Assembly: GCA_949752795.1 (NCBI GenBank)
Contig: OX457057.1
Location: 159,007,980-159,071,979 of the forward strand
Origin: Hyperoodon ampullatus
Taxonomy: Eukaryota > Chordata > Mammalia > Artiodactyla > Ziphiidae
Length of the DNA stretch: 64,000 nucleotides
Direction of reading: 5' to 3'
Shown here: piece after piece, positions 1-12,190 of the stretch
Layout of the letters: each line of letters opens with the position of its first letter
How positions within the stretch are numbered: the first letter of the stretch is position 1
Notes under the pieces: model-generated
The model's database searches: none
Told to the model about the DNA's origin: nothing
The model's input: only the letters and a program-made list of their open reading frames with translations
Position numbers and translations under genes: made by a program

Positions 1-1746
1 GATATAACAATTATAAATATATATGCACACAACACAGGAGCACCTCAATACATAAGGCAAATGCTAACAGCTATAAAAGAGGAAATCAAAAGTAACACAA
101 TAATAGTGGGGGACTTTAGTCAGACTCCCTTACTTCAGACTATACTACAAAGCTACAGTAATCAAGACAATATGGTACTGGCACAAAAGCAGAAATATAG
201 ATCAATGGAACGGTATAGAAAGCCCAGAGATAAACCCATGCACCTATGGTCAACTAATTTATGACAAAGGATGCAAGGATATACGATGGAGAAAAGACAG
301 CCTCTTCAATAAATGGTGCTGGAAAAACTGGACAGCTACATGTAAAAGAATGAAATTAGATCACTCCCTAACACCATACACAAAAATAAACTCAAAATGG
401 ATTAAAGACCTAAATGTAAGACCAGACACTATAAAACTCTTAGAGGAAAACATAGGAAGAACACTTTTTTTTTTTTTGCGGCACGCGGGCCCCTCACTGC
501 TGTGGCCTCTCCCGTTGCGGAGCACAGGCTCCGGACGCGCAGGCTCAGTGGCCATGGCTCACGGGCCCAGCCACTCCGTGGCATGTGGGATCCTCCCGGA
601 CCGGGACACGAACCCACGTCCCCTGCATCGGCAGGCGGACTCCCAACCACTGCGCCGCCAGGGAAGCCCGGAAGTACACTTTTTGACATAAATCACAGCA
701 AGATCTTTTTTGACCCACCTCCTAGAGAAATGGAAATAAAAACAAAAATAAACAAATGGGACCTAATGAAACTTAAAAGCTTTTTTTTGCACAGCAAAGG
801 AAACTACAAACAAGACAAAAAGACAACCCTCAGAATGGGAGAAAATATTTGCAAATGAATCAACAGACAAAGGATTAATCTCCAAAATATATAAACAGCT
901 CATGCAGCTCGATATTAAAAAAACAAACAACCCAATCCAAAAATGGGCAGAAGACCTAAATAGACATTTCTCCAAAGAAGACATACAGATGGCCAAGAGG
1001 CACATGAAAAGCTGCTCAACATCACTAATTATTAGAGAAGTGCAAATCAAAACTACAATGAGGTATCACCTCCCACCAGTTAGAATGGGCATCATCAGAA
1101 AATCTACAAACTACAAATGCTGGAGAGGGTGTGGAGAAAAGGGAACCCTCTTGCACTCTTAGTGGGAATGTAAATTGATACAGCCACTGTGGAGAACAGT
1201 ATAGAGGTTGCTTAAAAAACTAAAAATAAAATTACCGTATGACCCAGCAATCCCACTGCTGGGCATATACCCAGAGAAAACCATAATTCAAAAAGGCACA
1301 TGCCCCCCAGTGTTCATTGCAGCACTATTTACAATAGCCAGGTCATGGAAGCAACCTAAATGCCCATCGACAGACGAATGGATAAAGAAGATGTGGTACA
1401 TATATACAATGGAATATTACTCAGCCATAAAAGGGAAAGAAATTGGGTCATTTGTAGAGATGTGGATGGATGTAGAGACTGTCATACAGAGTGAAGTAAG
1501 TCAGAAAGAGATAAACAAATATCGTATATTAACGCATATATGTGGACTCTAGAAAAATGGTACAGATGAACCCGTTTGCAAGGCGGAAGTAGAAACACAG
1601 ATGCAGAGAACAAAAGTATGGATACCAAGGGGGGAAAGCGGGCTGGGGGGATGGGACGAACTGGGAGATTGGGATTGACATATATACACTAATATGTATA
1701 AAATAGATAACTAATAAGAACCTGCTGTATAAAAAATAAATAAAAT
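1..1746 (+). mobile_element. LINE-1 (L1), internally deleted and 5'-truncated
   Basis: Bases 1-130 read as the L1 ORF2 endonuclease region ([13 protein letters not shown] in frame with an upstream ATG at 61). At about 130 the sequence jumps to the far C-terminal part of ORF2 (tract encoding [19 protein letters not shown]), and then continues through the ORF2 end and a 3' UTR to an A-rich tail near 1746. The reverse-transcriptase core is therefore missing. Frames are broken by stops and by a SINE inserted at 467-672. It is a dead copy. Confidence 0.9.
467..672 (-). mobile_element. CHR SINE, short (centre-deleted) form, inside L1
   Basis: T-run at the left, then the reverse complement of the tRNA-Glu-derived head (GGGCTTCCCTGG at the right end, with A and B box sequence). 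It is flanked by an approximate duplication, GGAAGAACACTTTTT on the left and GGAAGTACACTTTTT on the right, which places the insertion after the L1. Confidence 0.93.
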
Positions 1747-1747
1747 A

Positions 1748-2001
1748 GGGCTTCCCTGGTGGTGCAGCGGTTGAGAGTCCGCCTGCCGATGCAGGGGACA
1801 CAGGTTCGTGCCCCGGTCCGGGAAGATCCCACATGCCATGGAGCGGCTGGGCCCGTGAGCCATGGTCGCTGAGCTTGAGCGTCCAGAGCCTGTGCTCCGC
1901 AATGGGGGAGGCCACAACAGTGAGAGGCCCACGTACCGCAAAATAAATAAATAAATAAATAAAAATAAAATAAAATAAAATAAATAAATAAATAAAATAA
2001 A
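1748..2001 (+). mobile_element. CHR SINE, short form, with A/AATA-rich tail
   Basis: It starts GGGCTTCCCTGGTGGTGCAG, contains the pol III B box region CAGGTTCGTGCCCC, and ends CGTACCGCAAAATAAATAAA, running into an (AATAA)n tract to about 2001. It sits directly behind the L1 3' end. Confidence 0.93.
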
Positions 2002-3699
2002 ATTCAAAAAACCCCCAAAACTCAGATCTGATAATGCAAATGATTTGACCAACACTCCTTTATTTAAAGTTTTTTGTTTTTTTTTTTTTACCATCTGGTT
2101 GCAATGTACCCATTAATTTACATCCTCCACTGCAGGTTCCTATCACACTTTACTTTCTTCTCCAGCCTCCCTAGGAAGAGCACTCACTGCTCCCCAAACA
2201 CCCGGGGCACCTCTAGACTCTGTGCCTTTGCCCAGGCTGTTCCTCAGCCTTGAATTCTCCTCTCTCTAAACTCCGCTGGTCAAAATCCACAGGTAACCTT
2301 CACCATGCGGGTCAGATGAGGCTTCCTGTGAGAGAACAGCTCTGCTTTCTCACGTGGACCTGGTCTCTCCTCCCCCCAGTGTTTCTGTGTCACTCTTCGT
2401 GTCCTTAGTTCACTTATCTATACACTAGCATCACTTATTTAAATCTCTCTCTCCTTGGATCACCCGAGACATGACAAGGATGTTTCAGTCATCTTTGCAA
2501 CCCCACAGCACACAGTAGGCTCCAACGATTGTTTGAATTGCCCTGATTTTGTTGAATTGGGGCAGTGTTTGATGCTGCAGTGAAATGGTGATCGTGACCC
2601 TTTTCAGAGGCACTGTCCTAACTGGAGCAAGCATCCCCTGAGGGTCATCCGGGGCAGCGCTCGTCAGGGCATCTGAAGGCAGACCTAAAGGAAAAGAACT
2701 AGCTTGTAGCGGGGAGGACGATTCTCTGGAAGTCTGTCGCAGTTCTTGGCCCCTGCATCCCGCCCCTCCCTCCGGAGAAGGCCCTCATTTGTGAGCTGTT
2801 TCCCTTCATTAGCTGTGCTTGTTGAGTCTCCGCAGCTGCACTTCCTTTGGTCTTCTCTGGCTTCACTGTTTGCTTGTTTCCCAGTCAGCCTCTTTCTCTG
2901 GCTGTGGTTGTAAATAGAGCCGATGACTGTCAGCTCAGGGACCTGTGCGGTGAACCGGCCGCATGTGGGCGGCAGGTAGAGTAGACTGGAGAATCCAACG
3001 CGAAGGGTTATCCCTGACGCTCAGAAGCTGCTGCAGGTGCTGGCCCGAGCTGTCCAAAAGGTTTCGCTCTTCACCATCCAAATGGAACTTTACAGACAGA
3101 AGCATCCCGTGACACGCTCTCTCCATGCCCTCCCGGGCCTCCCTCCCGCTCCTGTTTTTGCCACCTCACGCCCGTCACAGGTTTGGCCATGGTAAGAGGG
3201 GACACTCAGGCTTGCCTGTGGCGTGGAGTGACAAATAACACGACACATTTCGTGCATTGTACTCTTCTAGGCCTGATTTTTGTCTCCCCGTCGAGAAGGT
3301 GGGAATTGTCCTTGGTCTAGGTTGCCCAGCCATTCTGAATTCCTAAGCCAGAGTGGCCTGGCTTGTTGGTTGTGGCAGGAGAGGGACCACCTTGAAGCCA
3401 GAGCAGGAGCAGGGCCTTTGTCTCTCGTGTCCAACCTGGTCTGTTTTTGAGCCAAAGCAGGTTCTTCTCTCTCCCTGATGCCGGTTACCCTGCTTCACCC
3501 TCTTCCTCGGTGTGCGACCCGGGGGACCTCCTCCCTCCCCACCCTCCACCCTCTGACCCCTCTGGGCTCTGCCTCTCTCTGAATTCTGCAGAGCGTCGGC
3601 CCCTCGGAGGCAGCTGCCAATGAACAAGCTGTCAGCAGGAGAGCCACATAGGCAGTGCCACCCTGCTCGACTCTGCGGTCCTCCCCCGACACTGCGTGG

Positions 3700-4001
3700 C
3701 AGTGCGCATCATCTGTCAGAGTGCCCCCTCCCCTCCCGCCTCTTCCCCACCCCCTTCCCCTGGCGCTAGCTGCATTCCGGTTCATGAGCTGCAAAGCCAG
3801 GCAGGAGAGGAGCTGAGCTAGTGGGAGCCGCGTGTTGCAGCCGCTCTGCTAGGGGCCGAGGTGAGGTGAGCTGCCCCTCGGCCACCCTCTCCCATGTACC
3901 AGGAGGTGGCCGACTCTGTCACCCAGGGCTTCACCGAGCCATGCCCAGCTGGGGCTCGCGCCAGCCACACCTTCCCAGCTGCACTGCCCACCGCCAGACA
4001 G
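3700..4001 (+). promoter_or_regulatory. candidate RGS8 5' noncoding exon and promoter
   Basis: A GC- and pyrimidine-rich stretch (3725-3775) precedes a transcript-like segment that ends in a strong donor, CAG followed by GTAAGAG at 4002. It is free of recognisable repeats and lies upstream of the first known coding exons on the gene strand. There is no homology evidence that it is transcribed. It does not supply the missing ATG-Trp codons of the long isoform, because the bases before the donor read GCCAGACAG. Confidence 0.22.
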
Positions 4002-4608
4002 GTAAGAGAGAGCAGCTCTTCCAGCAGGGCCTGAGTGGGTCCCTGAACAGGTCGTCCTGAGCCACGAGACTTGCTGGGAAGTGCAGAACAACCCAAGGCA
4101 GAAAAGGCGCTGTCCGCCAGTCATAATCCTCCTTCATTCTCTAATAGAGCTCCTCAGAATGGGTTAAGCCAGTCACCCTTGCCAGGAACAAGGGTCCAGG
4201 AATATGCCCATTCTTCCCAGTTAGTGGGCGCTAAGCTGCAAATGTCCTTTTTTTGTTCTTCCTCCTCCTCGATCACAACTCCCCAGGTCCCCTGAAACCT
4301 GCCTTCTGATCCAAAGGGATGCAGTATCTTCCCTCAGATCCCTTCGGGAACTCTGCGAATATGGTAGGTTGCTGTCTGGACCATGACGCTGTCTCTGTTA
4401 GTTTCATTCATGTCTTTTTCTGCTGTTGTTTCAAGCGGATCACCTGCACAGCAGTCTGGCTGCCCACAGCATCTCTTCTGTTTCCAGACAGCTTGTGGGT
4501 CTCCCGTGTTGCTGGTGATTAACACTGGTGACACATTCCAACGCAGGAGGACTCACAATCACAATGAGTTTGAGGGAAAGCAAAATACACTGGAGGTCAC
4601 CAATTTCT

Positions 4609-4739
4609 TTTTTTTTCAGCTTTATTGAGATGTAATAACAAATAAAATTATAATAGGTTTAAAGTGCACAATGGGATGATTTGATGCATGTACACATTGT
4701 GAAAGAATTTCCACCGTCGACTTAATTAACACATCTGCT
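4609..4739 (-). mobile_element. L1 3'-end fragment
   Basis: The plus strand begins with a T-run and CAGCTTTATTGAGATGTAAT, the reverse complement of the usual mammalian L1 3' tail. A 15-mer AGGTCACCAATTTCT flanks it (4594-4608 and 4743-4757), consistent with a target duplication. Confidence 0.75.
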
Positions 4740-4883
4740 GGCAGGTCACCAATTTCTAGTTTAAAAATATGATTCCACCTTTTTATTATTATACATAATG
4801 CTGAAATAACATCATAGTTAAAATTTTGTTCACATTCTGGATTGTTTTCTTAGACATATTCTTAGCATGAGACTTGCTTGGAT

Positions 4884-5050
4884 GACTTTTTTTTTAAATT
4901 GATACAAGTGACATATAACATTATTTTGGTTTTCAGGTATACAACATAACGATTTGATATATGTATATATTGTGAAAAGATCACAACAATTAAGTCCAGT
5001 TAACACCCATCGCCACACATAGCTGCAGATTTTTTTTTTTTTTTTTTTGG
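4884..5050 (-). mobile_element. Second L1 3'-end fragment
   Basis: TTTTTTTAAATTGATACAAG and GATTTGATATATGTATATAT match the same L1 tail family as the preceding fragment. It ends in a T-run (5031-5048) and is followed by a third copy of the 15-mer at 5052-5066. Confidence 0.65.
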
Positions 5051-6019
5051 CAGGTCACCAATTTCTAAGCAGTGAGTCGAGGACACAGTTACCACCTACA
5101 GGAGGTGATGAATCTTTGGCATCAGCTAACTGGGTCCTTCTCAGAGCTGTCTAGGGGGACCATGGAGGAGGAAGGTGGCTTTTCTCTGTGTTAGAGTCAC
5201 TCAGTATCAGTCTATTGTTTCACTGCATACTCAAAACCTGCCTTTCAGGTCCTCATAGGTCTTTATCTTGGAAAGCATTCAATCTAATGAAATAGGAAGG
5301 AAAGCCTACCCCATCCTGCAACTTGGGTCATTTTTGAATTATTTGTTCCTACAGTTTTGGAAAACTCCAGGGTTTTCTTGGAAGGTGCAAGAGGTGCTGG
5401 AATGTGGGGGAGTGAGGTAACTGTTATCATGAGCGCATCTAAGTGCTTGGGGAAAGTTCAAAGCTCTAAACATGCAATGTGGTATTATGCTGATGACGGC
5501 TACTATTTTTAGTTTGGGCACGATAGCCCTATGAACACTCAATCAATCTGGCAAACTAGTTTTTATTAGCCATTTGCTCTCTGCTCAATCCTTAGAGTAG
5601 GTGTCCTAGAGGAAAGTTGATGGGAGTGGGGTGAGTAGGGATTGGAGTGTGGTGGGTGGCTCCTAGCCCACCATGGCCAGGCAGAGGTAGGCTGCTCCTG
5701 GGGACCAGATCCTTCTGGCATTTTTAAAAAAATTTCACACAGTGCCTTACACACAAAGGAATCTGAAAACTTCCTCATATTCTTTGTCCAGTTGAATTAG
5801 ACCTGCTAATGAAGCCAAGGTGTTTCCCCTATGGGTCAGTGAGCTCTGGCCTGAAGGGCATGGTTCTTTAGCCACAAGGGCCATTTCACAAATGCCAGGG
5901 ACTCCCGGGGGATTGAACAAGAGTGTGGATGGATGGCACAAATCCATCGTATTTCCGTTTAAAAAACCCTCCAAATGTGGGTCTCAGGGAGCGGTCAGCG
6001 GCAGCAGCACTGAAAATGA

Positions 6020-6380
6020 TGTGACGTTGTATAGAGTGGAAGAAGCCCTGGCTGTCCTGGGTTCGAGTCTCCCTGGGGTCATTAATTGAATTACCCTGTG
6101 CCCTTCACTCAGGGCTCGTGAACAGTTTTGGTTTTTTAATTTGTAAAATGGGCACAAAAACAAGTGCCCAACTTACCTCGAAAGGTTTTTCTGAGGATCA
6201 ACTGAAAAAAATAATGATAGCTCCCATTTATCAAGATGTGCCGGGAAACTTTGCTAGGTACTTTCCTTACATGCTGCTGTTTAATCCTCCCAAATTCCCC
6301 AAACAAACTGAGTCTCGAGGAGTTTAAGAGACCTGATCAGCTAAAGAAGTGAAAGCAGTTTGTAGGCTGTGACAGTGCCA
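6020..6380. mobile_element. MIR remnants (two, opposite orientation)
   Basis: 6025-6210 reads like the sense MIR core (CCTGGGTTCGAGTCTCCCTG, then TTTGTAAAATGGGCACAAAA). 6215-6340 reads like the reverse orientation. Confidence 0.55.
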
Positions 6381-6460
6381 TACAAATGTAAGTTTTGTTG
6401 TGTATCATGATTTCATGGCTTAGAATACTTGTCCTGTTAATCCTATCCCAAGCTCTCTGT

Positions 6461-6654
6461 TTTTTTTTTTTTTTTTGCGGTACGCGGGCCTCTCACTGTT
6501 GTGGCCTCTCCCGTTGCAGAGCACAGGCTCCGGACGCGCAGGCTCAGCGTCCCAGCCGCTCCACGGCATGTGGGATCCTCCCCGACCAGGGCACGAACCC
6601 GTGTCCCCTGCATCGGCAGGCGGACTCCCAACCACTGCGCCACCAGGGAAGCCC
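6461..6654 (-). mobile_element. CHR SINE, short form
   Basis: Poly-T at 6461-6476 followed by the reverse-complemented SINE ending in GGGAAGCCC. Flanks share AGCTCTCTGTTTT (left) and GGCTCTCTGTTTT (right). About 10 bases of the core (the segment carrying GGCCATGGCTCACG in other copies) are missing. Confidence 0.93.
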
Positions 6655-7649
6655 TCAGGCTCTCTGTTTTGTGCTTTCTCATTTCCTCTTTGTCCAAATA
6701 CCTATAGCTCCAGAGTCACTAGAAGTGCTCTTTATGTCTCCTCTGTGCCTTGAGGATTAGAATATTTTTTGCTGTCCAAGAAGCATCAGCATTCTCATCA
6801 GAACGTTTATCAGTGTTCTATGTATGGAATTTCCACAAAGCTTTTGAATCCTTCAGTAAAAGGTCCTAGAAAGAAGAGGGTCTCAGAGAAGCTGAATGGC
6901 TTAAGGTAGATTCCTACCAGGGCCTTGTCTCTCAAGGAGAAGTGTCAGAATGTGCTCAGCATCTTTGTGCATCAGAGCAACACCCACACAACCCTGGTCC
7001 CTCCTCCCGCCCCCAGTGCAGACATTAATGTGCACCCAGCACAGGCTCGAAAGCAAGGCATCTCATTTCCCAGAGAGCTCTGTGAAGGTAGTAGCAGATC
7101 CCAGCGGGAGAGCTGTCCCCAGTCTCCACACCACTATTTCCTGCCGCTGTTGCGGCCAGCCCCCATCCCTAGGTCTGATGGCTTGTGGAGTTTCCTTTTT
7201 GCACGACTCTAGGTGGCTGGCTAGAATGTAGCTGGCAGGGAGGACATAAAAGCCATTGGCTGAAGTCATTAAAAATGGAGGATTAGAAAGAGCTTCTTTT
7301 ATATTCAGAGGAGGGGGAGAGTGCTGAAGCTGCTTTCTGCCCACAGCTGTAGACCCTGATGGCAAATGGTAAAGCTTTTGTTACTGCCTACGAAGGCGAA
7401 GAGATTGATAACCAGCACCCTGGCACTGCGGGAAAGGAGGAGAGCCACATTTCCGTTGTGGCAGTGCCTCGTGCGCTTACATCTCAGCCCCAGGGCTTTG
7501 AAAACTAGGTCCTGCTGCTTTTCCATCTCTGGTCCTGCTGCCCTTTCCTCTGCAGCCTCCCCTCCACCCCTATTTGGTGTTGGGCCTCTGTCTTCTATGA
7601 CTCTGATGCTCTCCATGTTTTCATAAGGCTGAAGAATTTACAATCCATG

Positions 7650-7830
7650 TTTGCTTATATATCTATTGAATTCTTACAGTAACACAGGAAGTTGGCGTTG
7701 CCTTAGTATTCTGATTTCAGAGATGGGAAAGCAAGGTCTTAAGCCAAGATGGCCCAGCCATGAAGGGGTGGAGTTGGAGTTTGAGCCCTTGTTACCGGAC
7801 CCGGGAGCCCATGCTGTTTCTGTGACTCCA
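7650..7830 (-). mobile_element. MIR remnant
   Basis: TTCAGAGATGGGAAAGCAAG and GGTGGAGTTGGAGTTTGAGC match the reverse complement of a MIR core. Confidence 0.5.
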
Positions 7831-7884
7831 TGCTGCCTCTTCCAGCCAGCATCCTGCTCCAAACATAGTTTCACTCACCCATCT

Positions 7885-8095
7885 GATGGCTGGTTCAGTT
7901 AAGTTCAACAAACATTTACTGAGCATCTTCTTGGTGCCAAGCTCTGGGCTAGGTGTTGGTGATGTAGAGATGAAAAAAACATTTTTTACCTGTGTAGTGT
8001 ACATAGGTCATGTGATGGACCTATGCTGCCTGGTACATTGCTTGGCACACAGGAGATACCTAAATGTTAGTTGAATAAATGAATGAAAGAACGAA
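7885..8095. mobile_element. L2/MIR-like remnant
   Basis: CAACAAACATTTACTGAGCA followed by GGTGTTGGTGATGTAGAGAT is the usual L2 3' text; it ends in GTTGAATAAATGAATGAAAG. Confidence 0.5.
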
Positions 8096-8464
8096 TGAGA
8101 GGATATACTTTCCTATCCTTGGTGAACTTGAGAGAGTCTGGTTAGGAGAAGAGAGTTGCAGGCACTTAATCGTGCCAGGTGCTGAGGTAGGGAAGTATGT
8201 CTGGGAGCACAGAGTAGCGCACTTGCTGAGCCTGGCTGTACAGGGGAAGCTGCTTGGAGGAAGTGGTCCTGAAGTGCAGCTTGAAGGGTGAGTAGGCAGA
8301 GCGAATGGTAGAAACGAGGCCTAGAAACTTGGAGCCGTGGTGTGTGCTCAAGATTGTGAACAGTGTGGAGTCACTGGAGCATGAAGCACAAGCCACGGGG
8401 GTGGTGGGTGACTCTCCAGGTAGGCAGGGCCCAGCTCTTGGGGAGTTTATGTGTCAGAATCTTT

Positions 8465-8783
8465 TTTTTTTTTTTTTTTTTTTTTGGCTGCGTTGGGTCT
8501 TCGTTGCTGCGCGCAGTCTTTCTCTAGTTGCAGCGAGTGGGGGCTACTCTTAGTGGCGGTGCGCGGGCTTCTCCTTGCAGTAGCTTCTCTTGTTGTGGAG
8601 CATCGGCTCTAGCACGCGGGCTTCAGTAGTTGCGGCGTGCAGGCTCTAGAGCGCAGGCTCAGTAGTTGTGGCACACGGGCTTAGTTGCTCTGCGGCATGT
8701 GGGATCTTCCTGGACCAGGGCTCGAACCCATGTCGCCTGCGTTGGCAGGCGGATTCTTAACCACTGAACCACCAGGGAAGCCC
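8465..8783 (-). mobile_element. CHR SINE, long (about 320 bp) form
   Basis: It has the full-length body with the GGCTGCGTTGGGTCTTCG tail-proximal part that the short form lacks, ending GGGAAGCCC. A perfect 17-bp target duplication, TATGTGTCAGAATCTTT, lies at 8448-8464 and 8784-8800. Confidence 0.94.
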
Positions 8784-8800
8784 TATGTGTCAGAATCTTT

Positions 8801-9799
8801 ATTCAATCTCAAACTTTATCCTTAGGTTAGCGGGGTTTATAGGTTGTAAGGGGAAGGGAACATAATCACATTTGTGATTTAAACAGGAGATTATGGCTGC
8901 AGAATGGAGTTGAATTTAAGGAGGTAGGCTGGATCACAGATCACGAGGACAAGAACTAGGGACCACGAGCCAGGACGTGAACCAGAGCAGTGGTAGTAAG
9001 GATGGAGTGGAGGCAGGTGTAAAAACTATGAAGGAGATTTAATCAGTATGATTTGGTAACTGGTTGACTATGAGAGATGACAGAAAAGGTGTCATCTCTA
9101 ATTACTTCCCTATTTTTGGCTTGAGTTACTCAGTGGATGGTGATGCCAGAAACTGAAACCAGGGCTTCCAGAGGAAGCCAAGATTTGTATGTGTGTGGCA
9201 GGTAGGGTGGGGCATAAAATGGGTCAGGAAAAGAAAGGGATATGGTGTGCTCGATTTTTAGATACCTGGGGAATATCTGAGGGGTATGTTCAGCAACCCA
9301 TGGGCTATAAGAATGTTTACAACTGGCAGGGGGACCAGAATTAGAGGAAAGGATTTAGAGTTGGTCAGTATAGCCGTGTAGTTAGGACTGTGGACAAGAA
9401 TGAGATTGCCGAAGAAGCATTTAAGGAGAGAAGAGCAGGGAGCCAAGGTTACAGGGCAGGAGAATATCAACATTTATGGGGAAGGAGGAGGCAGCAAAGG
9501 AGACCAAGGGACAGGGCAGTTAGGAGAGTGTAAGGTCGGGGAGGTGAAGAGATGCTAGAAGTGAATGGTCACTGTGGTGAATGCAGTGAAGAGGTCCTTA
9601 AGGACAAGGGTCATTTGACCTCACAGGATAGGAGTCACTCTTTCAAGGGAGTGGTAGGGATGGATGCCGATTGTGAAGGATTGAGGAGGGGATAGAAAGC
9701 AGGGAAACAGGAGATTCTCTCAGACAGCTTTGCTGGCAAAGGGAGGAATACCCAAGAGAGAATGTTTTTTAAATGAAAGAGTATTTTTATTTGTAAGTA

Positions 9800-9836
<37 letters not shown>

Positions 9837-10480
9837 TAAAGATAGAGGCGAGAGTTGATAAAGCAAGGTAAGTGGGGAAGGAGGGGCTCGAAGCTAAGGA
9901 GGAAGAATTGGCCCTGAATAGACACATCTGAGAGGGGTGGATGTGTGTAAATGTGGACAGACTTGTCGGGGAGGAGATGGGGAAAGAGGCTGAGGTATTT
10001 CATACCTGAGGCCTGGATTATCTTGATGAAACAGGAGATGAGGCTGTGGGCGTGTGAAGGATTGTGTTACATGAGCCCTCTCTCTCTGTACTGTGGCTTC
10101 CTGACCTTCAGCTGCCTTCACAGAAGCCAGCTGGCCACTGGGAAGCTGATTTGTAAAAACTGAGTTCACTGTTTAAGGCTGAGGTCACAATAGGGACAGA
10201 GAAGAGTTGGGGAGGTAAGCGAGCAGATCATCCTTTGCATCCTCAGCCGAGGCTGACTTATTGCCCTCCTGGATCCTGGGTGTGTAGGTGGGCAGGTCAG
10301 CAGCAGGAAGAAAGGAGGTAGCTGGATTCTGCCCCAGCAGCTCTGGGCTTGAGTCCTGGCTATGACTCTAAGAAACGTGACTTTGGGCAAAGTCTTTAAC
10401 GTTTAGTTTCTGTAGGTGATATCTAAGAGTTATACCCACTCTAACCTCTATGAATTTTGGCACCTACTTCCTAGGAGTCA
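8801..10480. other. Gene-free stretch, old repeat-like text
   Basis: A/G-rich sequence with the general look of a very old interspersed repeat, but I cannot assign a family. It includes a (GA)n run (9804-9833). Open frames such as 9635-10003 on the minus strand translate the (GA)n run and lack domain features. Confidence 0.3.
9804..9833. repeat. (GA)n microsatellite
   Basis: About 15 uninterrupted GA units. Confidence 0.95.
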
Positions 10481-10489
10481 AATAATAGT

Positions 10490-11180
10490 TTTTTTTGAAA
10501 ATTGATTTATTTATGGGGAAGAAAGTTTACAATGGAAAATATACAGGAAATCAATTCCCATTCAAATTGCACTTTTCTTCTGTATTTTGATTTTCTTGCA
10601 CTAATAGTTTACACATGGTATGCTCATTTTACTGAAGTACGTATTGTTACTGGTCACACTACTTAAAAAATTTTTTATGCATAATATCAAATATACACGA
10701 GTCAAGAAAATAGGACAATGATCCCCTCTGTACCTACCACTCAGCTTCGACCCCTTTGCACTCCCCACCCTAGGTGATTTTGAAGCAGTTCCCAGATAGC
10801 ATATCATTTCAATGCTAAATATTTCCAAGTGTATTTCTAAAGAAGAAGGTTGCTTAAGGAAAAAAAAATCTCAATATCAATATCACACTAATGACAATGT
10901 CTAATCAGTGCTCACATTTCCATAATTGTCTCATAATATTTTTATGGTTTTAAATTTGAATCAGGATGCAAATTAAATTCCATATACTACATTAGGTTGA
11001 TGTGCTTCTTAAGATTTCTTTTTTTACCACCGATGACCATTGTCTGAGAGATAGCCCTGTTATCCTACAACATCTCCTGATTTCATGTAATTTCCCCCAG
11101 TGTTGGTCTGCCATTTAATTTTAGATCTAAGGCACAATTGCAGTTTAGACACCAAAGCCTCCAAAGTTTCATTGTAAAAT
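10490..11180. other. AT-rich gene-free stretch, LINE-like in places
   Basis: Segments such as TTTTTATGCATAATATCAAA and GATTTCATGTAATTTCCCCC look like degenerate LINE 3' sequence in reverse orientation. No gene seen. Confidence 0.3.
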
Positions 11181-11559
11181 TCCTCTAGACACACTTAGAA
11201 GGAGAAGTATAAAAATAATGAATAAAGAAAAGAGGCTAGAAAGAAGAAAAGGTGCAGGGAGTGGTAAGGAGACACACGAAGGCTCAAGAGGAACAAAAGA
11301 AAAGGAAAAAAGTAATAGAGACTTATGTAACCCACTATCCACCAAGGTTGAAAATCCTTACAGATGTGTTTCATACACTTTTTGCTGTCACCTAGATTAG
11401 CGGGTGGCAAACGTTAATCTTTAAATAATAACATCTATTTATTTAGTGTGTTTTCCCAAACAGCTTATCAAATAGCTGAGCAGGTATCGTCGAAGTAATC
11501 CTCTATGTAAAGTAGGGAAGCAGTAGGAATTCTAATTCCCATTTTACAGATGGTGAAAC

Positions 11560-11830
11560 TGTTGATACGGCTAATAATAGTGGCTCACAGTCATTTGCCA
11601 TTTGTCAAACATTGTGCTAAACTCAATAACATTATCTAATTTAATACTTATAACAAGCTGATGACATTGGTATAAGGATCATTATAATCCTTATAACAAG
11701 CCGATGACATTGGTATAAGGATCGTTACAATCCTTATAACAAACCGATGACATGATGAAAATAACACTAAGAGAGGGAGAGTAACTTGCCCACAGTTACA
11801 GATCTGGAAAATCAAGGAGTGGGGATGGAA
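11560..11830 (-). mobile_element. MIR remnant carrying a 43-bp tandem repeat
   Basis: GTGGCTCACAGTCATTTGCC at the left and GAGTAACTTGCCCACAGTTA at the right fit a reverse MIR, with a locally expanded middle. Confidence 0.5.
11647..11755 (+). repeat. Tandem repeat, period 43 bp, about 2.5 copies
   Basis: The unit begins CTTATAACAA at 11647, 11690 and 11733; the first two copies differ at only a few positions (for example AGCTGATG against AGCCGATG). Confidence 0.92.
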
Positions 11831-12009
11831 ACTCCGGGCTGTCAAACCCACTGTTCTTTCTTTCCAGGTCCGTCTACTAAGTCATCAATCTTGTTTTGCA
11901 TATACTTGCTCACTGGCAAAATTCCATTTAAAGAGAAGCTCAGAACATCACTAAATATAATAACAGGGTACAGTGTGCTGGAATTTGCAGAGCATTTTCC
12001 TTCCCACAG

Positions 12010-12190
12010 ACTGTCTCATTTCTTTCTTTTAACCACCTTGAAAAATAGGGCAGGTGTGTTAATTTGTGTTTTACAGATGAGGAAATTGAAATTCAAAGCT
12101 TTTGCTTATGTGAGTTCGTAATCAGGCAGCTAGTAAGGGCAGTTAGTATCACGGAGCTAGTTAATGGCAGAGTTAGGACCGGAGGTCCTT
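12010..12190 (-). mobile_element. MIR remnant
   Basis: TTTTACAGATGAGGAAATTG followed by CAGGCAGCTAGTAAGGGCAG is reverse MIR text. Confidence 0.6.

Noticed and set aside
61..264. 67-codon frame resembling an endonuclease
   Set aside because: It is a remnant of L1 ORF2 joined across an internal deletion, not a host gene.
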